This document shows positions 1 to 12,464 of a DNA stretch of 64,000 bases, one piece after another. The stretch comes from Aselliscus stoliczkanus. Its lineage: Eukaryota > Chordata > Mammalia > Chiroptera > Hipposideridae. The position numbers and the translations under genes are program-made. The DNA is taken from contig CM066737.1 in NCBI GenBank assembly GCA_033961575.1, positions 102,266,709 through 102,330,708 of the forward strand, in the 5' to 3' direction. How positions within the stretch are numbered: the first letter of the stretch is position 1; every line of letters starts with the position of its first letter. The notes under the pieces are model-generated. The model ran no database searches. It worked only from the letters and a program-made list of their open reading frames with translations, and had not been told where the DNA came from.

Positions 1-1480
1 AAAACTATTGGGTTGTAGGAAAAGTCATGACACATTTCTGCAATGAAAAGCATAGAAAAAAATACGTCAATAGAACCCCAGAATTATTAAACATTATGAA
101 ATAAGTGTCTTTAAAATGATCTAAGACCAAACAAAATAATTGAAAACACAAGAAATGAATAAGTACCTATATATGACAGCTAGGTAGATTTTTAAAAAAT
201 ATATAGAACTTCTAGACTTGAAATACATATTTGTTGAAATTAAAGTTTTAATGGATAACTTTAATAGCATGTTAGACACTGCTCAAGAAAGAAACAGTAA
301 ATCAGAATATAGATCTAAATAAATTCACCAGAACGTAGCACAGAGAATTAGAGATGGAAAGTATGAAAGAAAGGTTAAAAGAGATGGAAAAGTAAATGAG
401 GACTTCCAAATATATACCTAGGAGAAGCTCCAGAAGTAGAAATGAATAAGAGAGAGAGAATGTAGAAGATGAGTATTCAAAGAGGTAATGGCCAAAAATT
501 TTCCAGAATTGAATCTAGGTAAAAATAACTATAAAACTAAATCCAGGGCTGGCCAAGTGGCACATTGGTTAAGCGTTGGCTTGGGACACCAGCTCTGAGC
601 AGCAGGGCTCCAGTTGGGATCCCACATGAGGGTCAGTAATGCTGCGCCCTCTACAGCTAAGATGGTGAACAACAGCTCAACCTGGAGCTGGGCTGCCATG
701 AGCTACAGTGAGTGGCTGGCAGTCAGCATGAGCGGCCGGCAGCTGCCTTGAGTGGCTGTCCAATGGCTGGCGAGCGACTGCCTCAGCCGGGAAGAGCACA
801 ATGATCACAATACCAACATGGGCCAGTGAAGTGACATCCTCCACAACTAGACTGAAGAACAAAAGGACAGCAACTTGTCTGTTCCCCTCCACCACTTCCC
901 AATAAAATCTTTAAAAAAAAAAAGAAAATCCACACAGGAACACATAGTGACCAAATGGCAAATCAAATAAAAGCTTAAAAGGAACCAGAAAAGAAAAAAA
1001 CAGATTACCTATGAAAGAAATATAGACTGATAGCAGATGTCTCAACTGCAGCAAAAGAAGCCAGAATACAATGGAATCTTTGTCATGCTGATATAAATCT
1101 ATGATTAATTCAGAGTGTTATGCTCAAATAAGCTATCATTGAAGAATGAGGGTCAAAAAAAGATGTTTTTCAGAGAAAAAAAATTAAATCTACTATTCAT
1201 ACACCCTCACTGAAAAAGCTACTAAGTATGTAATTCACTAAGAAGTAACTGAATTCACAATGGAATAAGATGCAAGAAGGAGTGTTGATTGAAAAATTTA
1301 TGAACAGATTGGCAAATCTAAAATATTGATATTGTGAAATAACTATAAAAATATTAATATCATGGACATAGAAAAAGGCAAAACTAAAATGTTGATCCAA
1401 AGCAATGTAAGGGAAGAGTGGAGATGATCAGAAAATAATCCATCTATGGTCCTTATATTGCTCTAGATTCAATATTTAAT
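1..1480 (+). mobile_element. Old LINE-1 (L1M/HAL1-like) fragment, interrupted by SINE B
   Basis: The A-rich text resembles the ORF1 end of old mammalian L1 elements. It has a 'ccaaatatatacctagg..agaagctccagaag' stretch near 408-440, a 'cagattacctatgaaaga' stretch near 1000, and a cluster on 'gcagcaaaagaagccagaatacaatgg' further on (about 1050-1075). All frames are broken. A SINE B sits inside at 546-924. The subfamily is not assigned, and the right boundary is soft. Confidence 0.6.
546..924 (+). mobile_element. SINE type B (long, tRNA-headed), full length
   Basis: It opens with a tRNA-like head (ggctggccaagtggcacatt, then a B-box-like segment near gttgggatccc). A long body follows, with repeated 'gagcggc'-type units and the signature 'actgaagaacaaaaggacag'. 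It ends CCAATAAAATCTTT-A(n). Flanking AAATCCA is a possible short TSD. Read in reverse, this body yields the recurring VLLFFSLVVED peptide, which is not a real protein. Confidence 0.9.
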
Positions 1481-4360
1481 TTAATTTTGATTTTGTTAAG
1501 CAAGATATGAATGTTAACATTTTAAGGAAAAATCCCTAAAAAGATTAGACTCTATAGCTTTCCAACCAGCTTGTTCTTGAAGCACCTTGTAGTCTAGGAA
1601 ACCAGACATTGAAAATGAGATAGGTTAAAGGGAAAATAGGGTGGGGAGAGATTATATAGTTAGCCATAATCTACAACAGCCAATAATCCCAACCAGAGAA
1701 TTATGGAGAGAGACGAAAGGATCCCATAAATTTATAATTGCTTAAATCTGTGTGGCACACTATCTTTAATAAAAATAGCTTGGTATGATGGCTTATCTAC
1801 TTTTCTCTATTAATATATTTATGAAATGGACTTTTTCTTCACAGCATTTCAGCCAATGGTGAATGGATGGGGGCGGGGGTGGGGGAGAAAAATAAGAGAA
1901 CTCAGAGAACCAAATTCTCATGTAACTTTTTCTCCCCTCATTGTAAATGTGTATGTGTATGTATCTATAAATTTCAGCCTTACTGTGGTACCATTCACAA
2001 CTAAAATGCCTTCCTCCTTCTCTTCCTCCTCCTGTTGATGTGAGCACATGCCAAAGTTTATCTTATTGGAAATGCAAGCATAGGAAAGAACTTTGGGGAG
2101 ACTGGAAGCAATTTCAGATTCTTCTGTGAAATCAACCACTGCAGAAAGTTCATATGCACTTTTCTATTAGGACAAGGGAATGAGGATGTATGTTTGCTTG
2201 CGGAAAACAGACAGAATGGTGTTGTATTCAATGAAACAGAAACATTTTGGAGCAAATAAAACAGTGAGATAGTTTCAATCGGACGTGATGTTCAAAATAT
2301 CTAATAACCTTTTGGTACCTTGTGGAAGATGTAGTTCCCACAGGTGGCCATTCAAGGGCATCTCCAAGGGAGTACAAGCCTGCAATGATGGGCCACAGCT
2401 TTGAGGATCAGATGGACACTGGGCATTTATCCACTGGGTACCAACACTGTTAACTGAAGTGACACTTTCTCAGCTGAAGTCTGAGCCTTCTCTGGCTGGG
2501 AGGACACATAAAGGTGGGTGCTGGTGCATGGGAGTTATGGTGGGCGAGCTAGAAGGCCAATGGGCACCAAGTGCTCAGGCAGCACCTTTGGGGCTCTCCA
2601 CACTTGGGATGGTTAGACCAGTGTGGGAGGGAGGACTCGGGGGGGTGTAAGGCAGCAGCTATTTATCAGTTGGCATGGGAGCATTTCTGAATTTAATAAC
2701 CTGGTTTCTGGATCTTCCTAGTAAAATTGGTTATTTGGTGGGATCCCTATTTCTGTAAGGAGATATTAATTAAAATGATGAGCAAAGAAATTAGTAATTA
2801 GGAGGGCAAGGGGATCATAGGTAAGGGGGTAATACAGAGTTAATCACAGAGGTAGAACCCCATTCCCACATTTCCTACAGATGGCAACTTACCCCAGTGC
2901 TTCTCATAGGCCCTCTGTCTTCAAATTAGTTTAAAGTGGTTTCTTCCATTCTTTTTATTTTCTTTGTTGACATTTTGACATATTTCCTCATTCCCAAGTG
3001 ACTTTGCTCCCATAGAAGATTAAAATTCTCTCCCAGAGAGCAAAAATGCCTACTAAACAAGATAAATTATGGTTGCGAGCATAAGTGTATCTCATTTAGC
3101 CTTCAGTGGAGGTGTTCATGAAAAATTGTCTGCAAAATTAATTTATGTGAAGAGATAAATTTCCTTCAGCTGATTATGCTTCAGAGATAACACTTTGGAA
3201 AATGAGATTATCATTCCGTGAGTGCTCAGTAAAAGATATTTAGCTCCAAAACCATATGTACTATTGCACAAGAGTTCCTAGTCCCTGACAGACTATGGAA
3301 AGTAGTGTTTCTCATCGTATGCTACAAAATCAGTTAATTGATACGGTAGAATGGATTTGGATTCGAGCTCTCCAAGACTGTTTTTTTTTTTTTTTTAAAC
3401 ATAGAATTGCCTGCCACCTGAGGTTTCCACCAGGTGAGGGATAATTTATGTTGACAAGACATCACAGTTCAACTCAGCTCCAAGATTCAAGCCACAATGT
3501 GGGACACACACAAATGAGCCCCAGACTAAAAGCCACAGCCCTTGACTTCTAGGCCCAGCTCAGCCACCAGGTAATGTGGGTGGGTGTGGCCTTTGTGTTT
3601 CAGTAAGAATCAAAGTGATTTTGTACACCTAGTACGCTTTCTCTCTGAACCTGCCTGGGCATTTCTTATTTGTATAGCATGGAATTTCCAAGTTAAACAT
3701 CTATAAAATATTTGATGTAGGAAATCACCACATATATGCTCTTTTGTATTGATGGGGAGATTAGCATGTTTCAAACACGCCAGCCTTGACAAATTACAAT
3801 TTCCTCTCAGGATTTGCAGAGATATCAGGACGATGGTAGGGAATGATAAAATTCAATGTATATGCATTAAATGTCCATTGATTGGGACATTATGAGCCCC
3901 AAATACTGTTGCTGCAAAATATTTCACCACCCATTGCAGAGTTAGCCTAACAACCCTTCCCAAATTAAATTGATGTTGGTGAATCTAAATAGTAAATAAT
4001 AACTCAACAGCAAGAACAAGGGCAACCTCAAGACACTCTGATACAAAGTATCCTTCCTCAGAACTGGGGGAAAGTCACCAGCATGTGCAAATGTGCAGAG
4101 GGATTTGCCACGTTCGTGGGCGTGGAGACAAGGCCTGTATAGGAGAGATTTCAAGTCCCCATGAAATTCAGGTAAAGGGTGAAATTTAGGGTATAAACAC
4201 CAGATTTTAGTAGCCTTGTAAAAGACACCAGTAAGCAAACAGCTTTTCATTTAAGTGAAAGAATGAAATTTTGGAGTCAGTCTTTCTTTAAGAGCTGAAG
4301 AAATGATTGCATTTCTGCAGCATGATTTACCTCATCTCTAAGAGTGGCATCTGACCTTTT
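1481..4360. other. Low-repeat sequence, no gene seen
   Basis: No exon-like frame, RNA gene or named repeat was recognised here. It includes a T(16) run near 3380. The part around 2690-3340 is AT-rich and unlike any repeat I know, so it is a possible conserved noncoding block. That cannot be judged without alignment. Confidence 0.4.
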
Positions 4361-4373
4361 CTGAGCATTTCTT

Positions 4374-4485
4374 TTTTTTTTTTCTTTTTAGAGGGCAGTG
4401 TCACTGGCCCTCATATGTGGGATCCGAACCAGGGTCGCTGGCGTCCCAAGCGAGCTCTCAACCACCGCGCCACTTGGTCGGCCCT
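4374..4485 (-). mobile_element. SINE type A
   Basis: On the minus strand this is a short tRNA-derived SINE: a head with A-box-like text, a self-complementary anticodon-arm-like segment, and a B-box near GGTTCGGATCCC, followed by 'gggccagtgacactgccctc' and a poly-A tail. A 13-bp TSD CTGAGCATTTCTT occurs at 4361-4373 and 4486-4498. Confidence 0.95.
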
Positions 4486-4494
4486 CTGAGCATT

Positions 4495-4740
4495 TCTTAT
4501 GTGCCAGGTCCAGCAGCAACCATTTTACATGTATTGCCTCATCTACTCCTCATAGCCACCCTGAGAGGTAGATACCACTAATATCCCCATTTTAGAAATG
4601 AGGAAATCGAGAAGGATGTTGTCTAAGGTAAAGCTATCAGGGAAGAATGCAACCTCAGGCAGTCTGACTCCCAAGCTAATCTTCCTTCCAGGCAACACTG
4701 CCTTCAGAGGCCCCTGGACTACACTATGGTAACCGCTGGC
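4495..4740 (-). mobile_element. MIR SINE
   Basis: The text matches the reverse complement of the ancient mammalian MIR. It reads 'tatgtgccaggtcc', 'acatgtattgcctcatctac', then 'ccccattttagaaatgagga' and 'gcagtctgactccc'. It is strongly diverged. The type A SINE to its left inserted at its edge. Confidence 0.85.
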
Positions 4741-4869
4741 TTAAACACAGTTTGCAGGGATGACTGTGAAATGGTTGACCTGAGTCTGGAAGACAGGGTA
4801 GTAGGAGGGAAAAGCTGAAGCCAGGATCAAATTCTAGCAGGCTTTGCCCACTTTCCACTTTAATAAGCC

Positions 4870-5200
4870 ATTCCCATGGTCTTGACATCCTTTGGAAACA
4901 ACCTTCTTCTTAAGGCTTAAACTCCGTTATCCCTCCTCTGAACCCAGTCTCCTGGCTTGCCTGTTCTCACACTCCTTTATTCCTAGAACATCTGCTCTGC
5001 TACCATGACCCATTCCCTCTACCCTTCCCCTTCCTGAACCCACTTCCTTCCCTCTCCAGTGTGTACTTTACAGTACATCATTTCAACATTCTCTTGCCAG
5101 TACCCTCAATGCTCTTTTCCCCTTTTCTTTCTATCTTGCCTGCCTTACAAAGCCCAGACTAGATGCTCTTCCATCTTTCCACCTGGATTGTCGAGGGCTC
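4870..5200 (+). mobile_element. L2 LINE fragment
   Basis: Pyrimidine-rich text matches the L2 ORF2 region, for example 'cctcaatgctcttttcccc' and then 'cacctggattgtcgagg'. All frames are decayed. A probable continuation lies at 6420-6620. Confidence 0.5.
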
Positions 5201-5204
5201 CTGA

Positions 5205-6420
5205 AGAAAACCATTCAATTTTGTAATTTGCACCATGAAGGGACCACTAGAGTACCAGTAGCAAGGCCCCTATGCCCATCCCACCTCACCACAGTATGCT
5301 TAAAAAGGTATAATTGCAGAGCTGAACTGGAAATAAGAAAGGGAAATCACCAGGTGGCAACAAGAAAGAAAGGGGGAACTCATAGCATCCAAGGTGATGT
5401 TCCGGTGGCCCAAAGGACCGGATGTAAACCACAGCTACAGGGGCTAAAATTTACCACCCACAGCCTAGAAAAAGATTCGAGTTCCTAAGCCCTTGTTGCC
5501 AAAGAATGTAGACAATTCTAGGGTAGGACTGTGCACCCAAGAGAGGTGTCCTTGGGTCTGTGTGACATGGGGAGCTGGAATTGGAATCCCAGACTAAAAC
5601 TGACCCCCAGGAAAGGCTGTTCCTGTGTGTAAGGGTAACTAGAATCCTCTGCCCATGGGTCTAGAAAACAAGCAGTCTTGTCCCAGATGTAGTTGGGGGT
5701 AAGGAAAAGTAAGTCTCCTGGAAAAACTAGAACCATAAACCTGTATCATAAAGGTGTGAAGCTCAAATTTATAGTCTTCACATGGTGTGGGAATCCTTGG
5801 CAGAAGAATTAATGTAAGTCCAGCTGTAACCATCAGGCAAGGAAAAGAAATAAGAGGCACACCTTTTAGGAAGGAAAACATAAATTCATTCTTGTAGATT
5901 CCATGATTGTGTATCTAGAAAATCCGAAAGAATCCTCAAACTATTAGAATTAATAAGTCGATTTAGTGAGATCACTGTATATGTATTTGCAAAAATGAAA
6001 AAGTAAACAAAACTAAAATCTTTGTCTCGTGTTTAAACCCACTGTCCACTCCATCACTCTGCAGATGACTTGGTCTTACACAGACTGCACACAGGAAAAA
6101 GAGGCTCTGCAGTTCGAGCCCCCACAACTTCCTAACTTTGTGAACACAAACTTACTAAGGCAGCCCCACCCTTGGCTCTTCTCCTGTATTCATAGGGGGC
6201 ACCCCTTTCCTTTTTCCTTGTACAAACAAACCCTTTTCTCTGTTGTCCCTTGTCTCTGTTGAGTCCCGTCCCTCCCATCTCCAGGAGAATAAAGATATGG
6301 ATTCCTCCGATATTTCTTTGACTTATATGGTCAACTTGAATCCTTCACTATAGCCTTTAAAAATACTCAAGATGTTATCTTAAAACTATACCAAGCCGGC
6401 AGACCCCCCAAATCATCTCT
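5205..6420 (+). other. Mixed ancient repeat block: unassigned sequence, L1 scrap, AATAAA-bearing segment
   Basis: 5880-6010 resembles L1 ORF2 in + sense ('gattgtgtatctagaaaatc'). 6010-6330 is pyrimidine-rich and carries AATAAA near 6289, so it could be LTR-derived. The rest is not assigned. The short open frames here have no protein resemblance I recognise. Confidence 0.35.
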
Positions 6421-6620
6421 AGCTATCACATTTTCACAAGAGCAGAGTAAACTTGATGTATCCATTTCCCACTTCTTAAAAGATTCCTACACCTATTTCA
6501 ATCAGATTTGCCTTCCTATTAGTGCTCTGAAATTACTTCTACTACTGCTCTGAAATGATCAAAGTGACCAAATGACCTTCTTAGCTGTTCAATACAATGG
6601 ACGCTTTCTAGACCTCTGGT
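6420..6620 (+). mobile_element. L2 LINE fragment
   Basis: The text resembles the conserved L2 stretch 'aaagtgaccaaatgacctt...caatggacgctttctagac'. It is in the same orientation as the L2 scrap at 4870-5200. Confidence 0.6.
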
Positions 6621-8063
6621 AGCCAGCCCTGGATTGGTCATTTATCTCAAGACCCCTACCTACACCTTGACTATGAACTTCGGGGCCTTTGTCTAGGTCT
6701 GGCTGGTTCCTGACTCTGTCCTTTACACTCAGTCTTGTCTCAGCTCCTATGGTGCTCGTCTATGGTTGTCTACATTTCTCATCATGGCCACAAGGGCTTA
6801 AGGGTCTGGATATTTTTCTAGGTGAAAGTGTGGAGTCAGGGCAGGTGAAAGTCTGAGATGTAACATATGGGTTAGAAAAAGACTATGACACTGTCATTGA
6901 TTCAGCTTCTAGGGCCAAGGGAGTTTTCTCTGGCCCTTATTACTCACTGATAAACGTATGCATCCAGGAGGCAGGAAGTAATTGTAATTCATAAGTCACT
7001 GGACTTTTCAGCTGTGACCACTGCAGACTAATGATTGATGACTGATTGGGTGTTGGGACATTTTACAGCCCAGGGGGAAGGGAGGTGGGAAGAAATGATG
7101 AAGACTGGATTTCCTGCCAACCAGGAAGAATGAGGGCTCAGTCCAATTTAAGTTGACTTAAAGACAATAAAGAAATGTGGCCTTTCTTGCAGTTAAGTTA
7201 ATTAGCTAAGATCCACACCTGTTTCCTATTAAAATTGTCCAATAAATGGTAGCCTTTAGTATGGGGAATATCCATAATTATCTAGCTCCCTAAACCTGGC
7301 ACCGTGTGCTGAGGGACTCTCGGCTGTTGAAGCAGAAATGGTTTAATGCAGCAAATTTCCAGGTGGGATGTGACCACTTCTGACTGTAAAGGAAGCAGAG
7401 AAATGAAAATCTTTGTGAACTTGTAGGGTTATTTGACCTAACTAAGGGCGCTTGAGGGACTTGTGATTTTGCTTTGGGCAGAGGCCGAGAAAGAAAGACA
7501 TTTGGCTATTAGCACTGAAATAAATTTATTCTAAGCAACATTTCTGCCCAAATGCATTAACTAATGCAAGAACAAAAATTGAAATTTCAGCTCATTATCA
7601 TTCCAGTTCTGCCAGCATGATTTTCCTTGAGGCTTTAAATTCTTTCCTTGGAGTCCTCTATATTAACTTTGACTCTTTTGTGTGTTTTCAAATATTGGCT
7701 TAAAGCATCACAAATTATTATTTTATTTAAGTGAATTAATTGGCTGTCGAGATGTATCCTATTTAATATACAAATGTATATTTTCATGCAAGTGAAACAA
7801 ACTTCCATAGAAATCTGTTTATGATATCAGGTGTCATAGGAAAGTCTTGCATATTTATTTGCTTTCTGAGTCTGGCTTCATGATTAGGTTATTGTTAAAT
7901 CATTTATTTATACGATTACCTTGTTAGTAGTGGGACTAGATGCCTTGAAACATTCCGTTTCTTATTTTCCTCATTTCCTATATCACATATAAACAAATTT
8001 AAAAACAAACACCCTGTTGATGTATATATAGGAAGGATTTTTCTAGCCCTAATTATCCCAGTG
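6621..8063. other. Low-repeat sequence, no gene seen
   Basis: Nothing is recognised as coding. 7480-8060 is AT-rich, free of the usual SINEs, and holds several homeodomain- or POU-like AT words. It is a candidate conserved noncoding block only. Confidence 0.35.
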
Positions 8064-8075
8064 AGAGAGGATCTT

Positions 8076-8516
8076 CTCCTTCTCCTTCTCCTTCTTCTTC
8101 CTCTTTTAAAAAGATTTTATTGGGGAATTGGGGGAGGGGAACAGTGTTGGGGAATTGGTGGAGGGGAGCAGACAAGTTGCTGTCCTTTTGTTCTTCAGTC
8201 TAGTTGTGGAGAACATCGCTTCACTGGCCCATGTTGGTATTGTGATCATTGCGCTCTTCCCAGCTGAGGCAGTCCATTGGACGGCCGCTCACGGTTGCTC
8301 ACAAAAGCACACGCCAGCTGCCGGCCAGCCCCACTGCAGCTTACACCGTCGCCGGTGACTCCAGGCAGCCTAGCTCCAGGTCAAGCTGTTGTTCACCATC
8401 TTAGCTGTAGAGGGCACAGCATCACTGGCCCTCTATGTGGGATCCGAACCAGGGCCCTGCTGCTCAGAGCTGGTGTCCCTAGCCAACGCTTATCCAACAC
8501 GCCACTCGGCCAGCCC
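8076..8516 (-). mobile_element. SINE type B, full length
   Basis: The whole B body is in reverse, from a CTT-rich tail through 'gattttattggggaattggg' to the GGCTGGCCGAGTGGCG head at 8516. An exact 12-bp TSD AGAGAGGATCTT occurs at 8064-8075 and 8517-8528. Open frames here are SINE translations. Confidence 0.95.
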
Positions 8517-8739
8517 AGAGAGGATCTTTTCTATACTTTACTTCTCCCCATCTCAGTTTTTTGCCTGTCCAACCCTCTTCCATTGGACAACCTTGAGCCT
8601 TTATTATGTTGTGAACAACCTTCCCTTATTTTTAGGCAATGACAGAATTGGAAGTCTGAAAGGTGCTTTAGAGCCTTGCTCCTCAGGTATGGATCATTTT
8701 GCTCCATTTCTGTTAATAACGTTGAATCTCCATCTCTAG

Positions 8740-9170
8740 TCTGAATTGACTCTGCCCTGGTGTGCCAGATATGATTTTGCAGCTTTGTGGGTATCTCGGT
8801 GCAGATGTCAGCTGGAATATGAGAATCAACATGCTTAAAACCCAAACACACAGAGACATGGCCGCACACAATCAACTCACCATGGCTCCCTTCATATGCT
8901 TCTTTTTCTATATTCCACTTTTCACTAATAACATTAACCATCTCCCTTATCATCTCAACTGGACATCTTTCTCTCTCAGTACTTCCCACCCACCTCCCCC
9001 AAATTAATCAACCCATAAATCCTGTCAATTAAATTTCCATCAGGCCCTGGGCATAGATCCCTTCCTCTGCACTCATTACTGTTCTGATTTACATTTTCAT
9101 TGTTTCTCACCTTACCTAATGCCAGCTCTCTTCACTCATGTCTTTGCCTTCTCAGTCTCTCTTCTCTCTA
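8740..9170 (+). mobile_element. L2 LINE fragment
   Basis: It contains the L2-like run 'atgagaatcaacatgcttaa' with 'aaacccaaacaca' and pyrimidine-rich text after it. A 152-codon antisense frame (8989-8531) overlaps this and the SINE, and looks fortuitous. Confidence 0.5.
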
Positions 9171-9174
9171 AGCC

Positions 9175-9690
9175 ACTTGTATTATCTATTGCAACAAAAC
9201 AAAGTACCCTAAAACTTGACCACTTAAAATGACAAACTCCTAGCTTCTATAGGCAAGAAGTCTGGAAGCAGCTTAGTTGGCTGGCTTTGGATGAGGAGCT
9301 CTTTCCAGGCTGCACTCAAGGTGTTACCCAGAGGTACAGTGATCTGAGGCTCGGTGGGGAAATACCTACTTCCAAGCTCACTCGTAGGAGACCTGTTTCT
9401 TACCACATGGCCTCTCCACCAGGCTGCTTTCACACATGGAAGCTGGCTTCTCCCACAGAGAGAGTGAGCACCCTTCCCAGAGAGAAGTTGTAGTCTTTTT
9501 ACAACTTAACCTTGAAGATGACATTGATCACTTATGCCGTATTTCATTTGTTAAAAGAGTCACATTAAGTACAGCCCATAGTAAAGGGGAGTGAAATTAA
9601 GTTCCATCTCTTGAGGAGAGGAGTATCAAAGAATTTCTGGGTGTATCTTTAAAGCCACAGCACTTTGTTCCCTGGCCAGAAATTATTTAT
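9175..9690 (+). repeat. Ancient interspersed repeat, copy 1 (family not named)
   Basis: It shares a plan with 41145-42110 and 58008-58150: an opening 'attatctattgcaacaaaac', 'ccctaaaacttgaccactta', mid-element 'cacatggcctctccacc', and an end like 'cttgaggagaggagtatcaa'. I recognise the pattern as a common mammalian repeat but cannot name the family with confidence. Confidence 0.65.
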
Positions 9691-9730
9691 CTTCCTCCCA
9701 CATGCAAAATCCATATCAAAGAATTTGTGG

Positions 9731-9841
9731 GGCCAGCCGAGTGGCGCAGTGGTTAAGCGCTGGCTTGGAAAGCCAGCGGCCCCGGTTCAGGTCCCACATA
9801 TGAGGGCCGGTGATACTGCCCTCAAAAAAAAACATATGAGG
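9731..9841 (+). mobile_element. SINE type A
   Basis: Full-length short SINE with head GGCCAGCCGAGTGGCGCAG and an A(9) tail. TSD AAAGAATTTGTGG occurs at 9718-9730 and 9842-9854. Confidence 0.95.
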
Positions 9842-10189
9842 AAAGAATTTGTGGACATATCTTTAAAACTACCATATCATCTTATACTTCACAGAAACTG
9901 GGAACTTGAGACATATCTTTGTTCTGAATATTTTCACTGACTCCACTTTACATATACAAGGGGATCAAACTCCCCATTATATATTTCCCATCACTTTCTT
10001 ATGAAGCTTTCATGCAGTTACAACAAATGATTCACCATTTTCTAATCACATCCTAAATCTACTGTCTTCTGTACCTTCGTGGATGCTGTTTCCCAGGCTT
10101 GAAGGTGCTCCCTTATTTTTTTTCTTTTCAAATTCTCTGCAAAATTCCAACCTTTTTAAAATTCTTTCATAAAGTGTGGCAATAAAATG

Positions 10190-10315
10190 TATCTACCCTA
10201 TTTGACGGTAAATTCCTAGGGGACAGAAACCATACCTTGTTCACCTCTACATAGCTCAAAATAGGAAGCAGATTTCATTGTATATAAGAGATGGTCAACA
10301 AATGTCAAGTTAAAT
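10190..10315 (+). mobile_element. L2 3' end fragment
   Basis: It resembles the L2 3' end ('cctaggggacagaaaccata', then 'gtcaacaaatgtcaagtta'). Confidence 0.55.
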
Positions 10316-10671
10316 TATATGAAGATAGCACTTCTCCATTTGGTAAAACAAATACTTAGAGATGTTTGTGTCCATATGGTATACTAACACCATGATAGCA
10401 TTTTGTTTGCTGCATACAATATTTCAAAGACACAAGGCCAAAATTGTTATGTGTGGGACACCCTGACAAAAATTGGTGGTAGATTTTCCAAATTATATCA
10501 ACATCTTCAAAGTACCAGCCTTCTGCTGCTGTGTTGGAGGGTCAAGAAATGTTCATTTACCAACATGTTGATTGACCACATATATTCCACAAAGTGAAAA
10601 TGATGGAGTTGTACAGCTAAGCTGTCTTTAGCTATGCTGTAGTGGAACATCTCCTGTTTAATTTCTGTACC

Positions 10672-10802
10672 CTTTTCTTCCTCCCACCTCCTTTTCTTCC
10701 TCCTTCCCTCCCTTCCTTTTTTTCTCCCTTCCCTCCTTCCTTCCTTTCCCCCTTCTCTCCCTTTTTTCTCTCTTTCTCTCCTTTCTGCCTTTTTTTCCTC
10801 TC
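10672..10802. repeat. Pyrimidine-rich (CT) low-complexity tract
   Basis: About 130 bases are nearly all C and T on the + strand. Its translation is a meaningless S/P/F-rich peptide. Confidence 0.9.
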
Positions 10803-10939
10803 ATCATCTATATCACTTTCTCATCTGACCTCTCCTTGCTATTTTCTCCCTAAACTCTGTGAGTTTGAATACAAACATCACCACAATTCAGTTTTAGAAC
10901 ATTTCCATTACCCCAAGAAGATCTGTGCTAACTGAATAT

Positions 10940-11110
10940 TTTTAAACTTTTTGTACCTTTTTTCTCTTTTTGCAAAATCAAGACAAAATCACTTCAAACA
11001 ATTTAGAAAATTTATAAAAGCAGAAAGAATAAAATAAAAATTATCTTTATTTCATAACCTAGAGATAATCATTGCTATTTTGGCATATATTTAACCCCTC
11101 TCTACCTACC
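10940..11110 (+). mobile_element. Possible L1 3' UTR-like fragment
   Basis: A stretch like 'aaaaattatctttatttcat' with 'cctagagataatcattgcta' resembles old L1 tails. The assignment is weak. Confidence 0.35.
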
Positions 11111-11510
11111 TATTGACTCATATCTTAGAAGGGAAGGTACTATTTACGATTTGCTGAGAAATTGATTAGATCTGGGGATACAGCAATTACGTATTAATAA
11201 TTTTTAAATGGCAAGGAAGATCTCTTTTTATCTTATTGATTCTAAAAACCTTGACTGTATTTTTGACTTCTGAATGACCAGATTAGGTATCTATTTGTGT
11301 GTGACGGTGAGAAGACAATTAAGGCAATGAATAGGCAGGCAAGTATGTACTAGGAATGAAATGGGGCTTTACTTTCCTTGTGTGAGTGATGGGGGAGAGG
11401 GTGGTGAAAGGGAAGGGGATACAGTGATCACTGCCTGAGACCTCATGGAGGATCCTAAAGACCAAGTCTTGCGGTGGGGTAAAGATGTGATAAAGGTGAA
11501 CTGGCATCTT

Positions 11511-11626
11511 TTTTTTTTTTTTTTTTTTTTTTGAGGGCAGTGTCACTGGCCCTCATATGTGGGACCTGAACTGGGGCTGCTGGCTTCCCAGGCCAGCGCT
11601 TAACCACCACGCCACTCGGCCTGCCC
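11511..11626 (-). mobile_element. SINE type A
   Basis: A reverse copy with a T(22) tail. TSD TGAACTGGCATCTT occurs at 11497-11510 and 11627-11640. Confidence 0.95.
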
Positions 11627-11640
11627 TGAACTGGCATCTT

Positions 11641-12175
11641 AAGATGCTTAACCATAGAGTTGGGAGGACTATGGGTGGAGCTGGGCCCCTTGTTAACTCC
11701 CTAGTCCTGACTCCTGTTAAACTTCATGGTAACTTCTGGGGGAGGGATACTAATAAATAGAGAAGCCATTTTGCAGTCGGGGCTTTCCGCACGTGGGCAG
11801 TTGGTTCGAGCGTTGTTCGAAAGTGTGCTTTCACACACTAATGTGTGACCTCGTTTCTTTTTCTGAATAAACCGTTCTTTTGGTGGATTTCCTGGAGAGG
11901 TGTTTTTGGCCAGTCGACAAACGTGAGCATGAGAAAATTAGAAGACATCTTGCAAGGAAAAAGCAAGTTGGTCTTCAAGGGTCTGCCCCCAAACTGAGGG
12001 CTCTTGGGGCTCTCCAAAATTTCTTTGAAATGGGTAACTGGGGGTGGGGGGAACTGAATTAAAAAAGAAACTGTGATGGTGCAGAAGGGACTTAGTGTGT
12101 CAAGAGGTTTCTGATGAACCTTGTTGAGTACCTTGCCCAGAGTCAGAGTCAATGTGTGTGCCAGTAAATGGGGAC
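11641..12175. other. Possible LTR-derived sequence, unassigned
   Basis: It holds 'ctgaataaaccgttctttt' near 11862, in a context that resembles an LTR R/U5 region. No boundaries or partner copy were found. No gene is seen. Confidence 0.3.
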
Positions 12176-12464
12176 TGTTAAAAAAACAAACTCAACTGAA
12201 TAAATTTGAAGATCTAATTGACTTATAGTAGAATTCATGAATCTGGAAGCATCCTGTCTAGCAAGTAGGGAGGAGCTGTGTGAAAGCGAAGACTTTTCTA
12301 GGCAGAAACAAGGCAAAACAAGGACGTTATCAGCAAAAGAAAAGAAAGGATTGTTTCAAGCTAGGCCTCCTTCCTTTGGAGGAAGGGTGTGTGGGGGTAT
12401 GGTGGGGGGGTGTCCATCATGCAGATTACTTCAGTAGGTCTGATCAGGAAATTCCAGATTGGCT

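Noticed and set aside
8531..8989. A 152-codon minus frame
   Set aside because: It runs antisense across L2-derived text up to the edge of a SINE. No domain or partner exon.
10642..10935. A proline/serine/phenylalanine-rich 97-codon frame
   Set aside because: Low-complexity pyrimidine tract.
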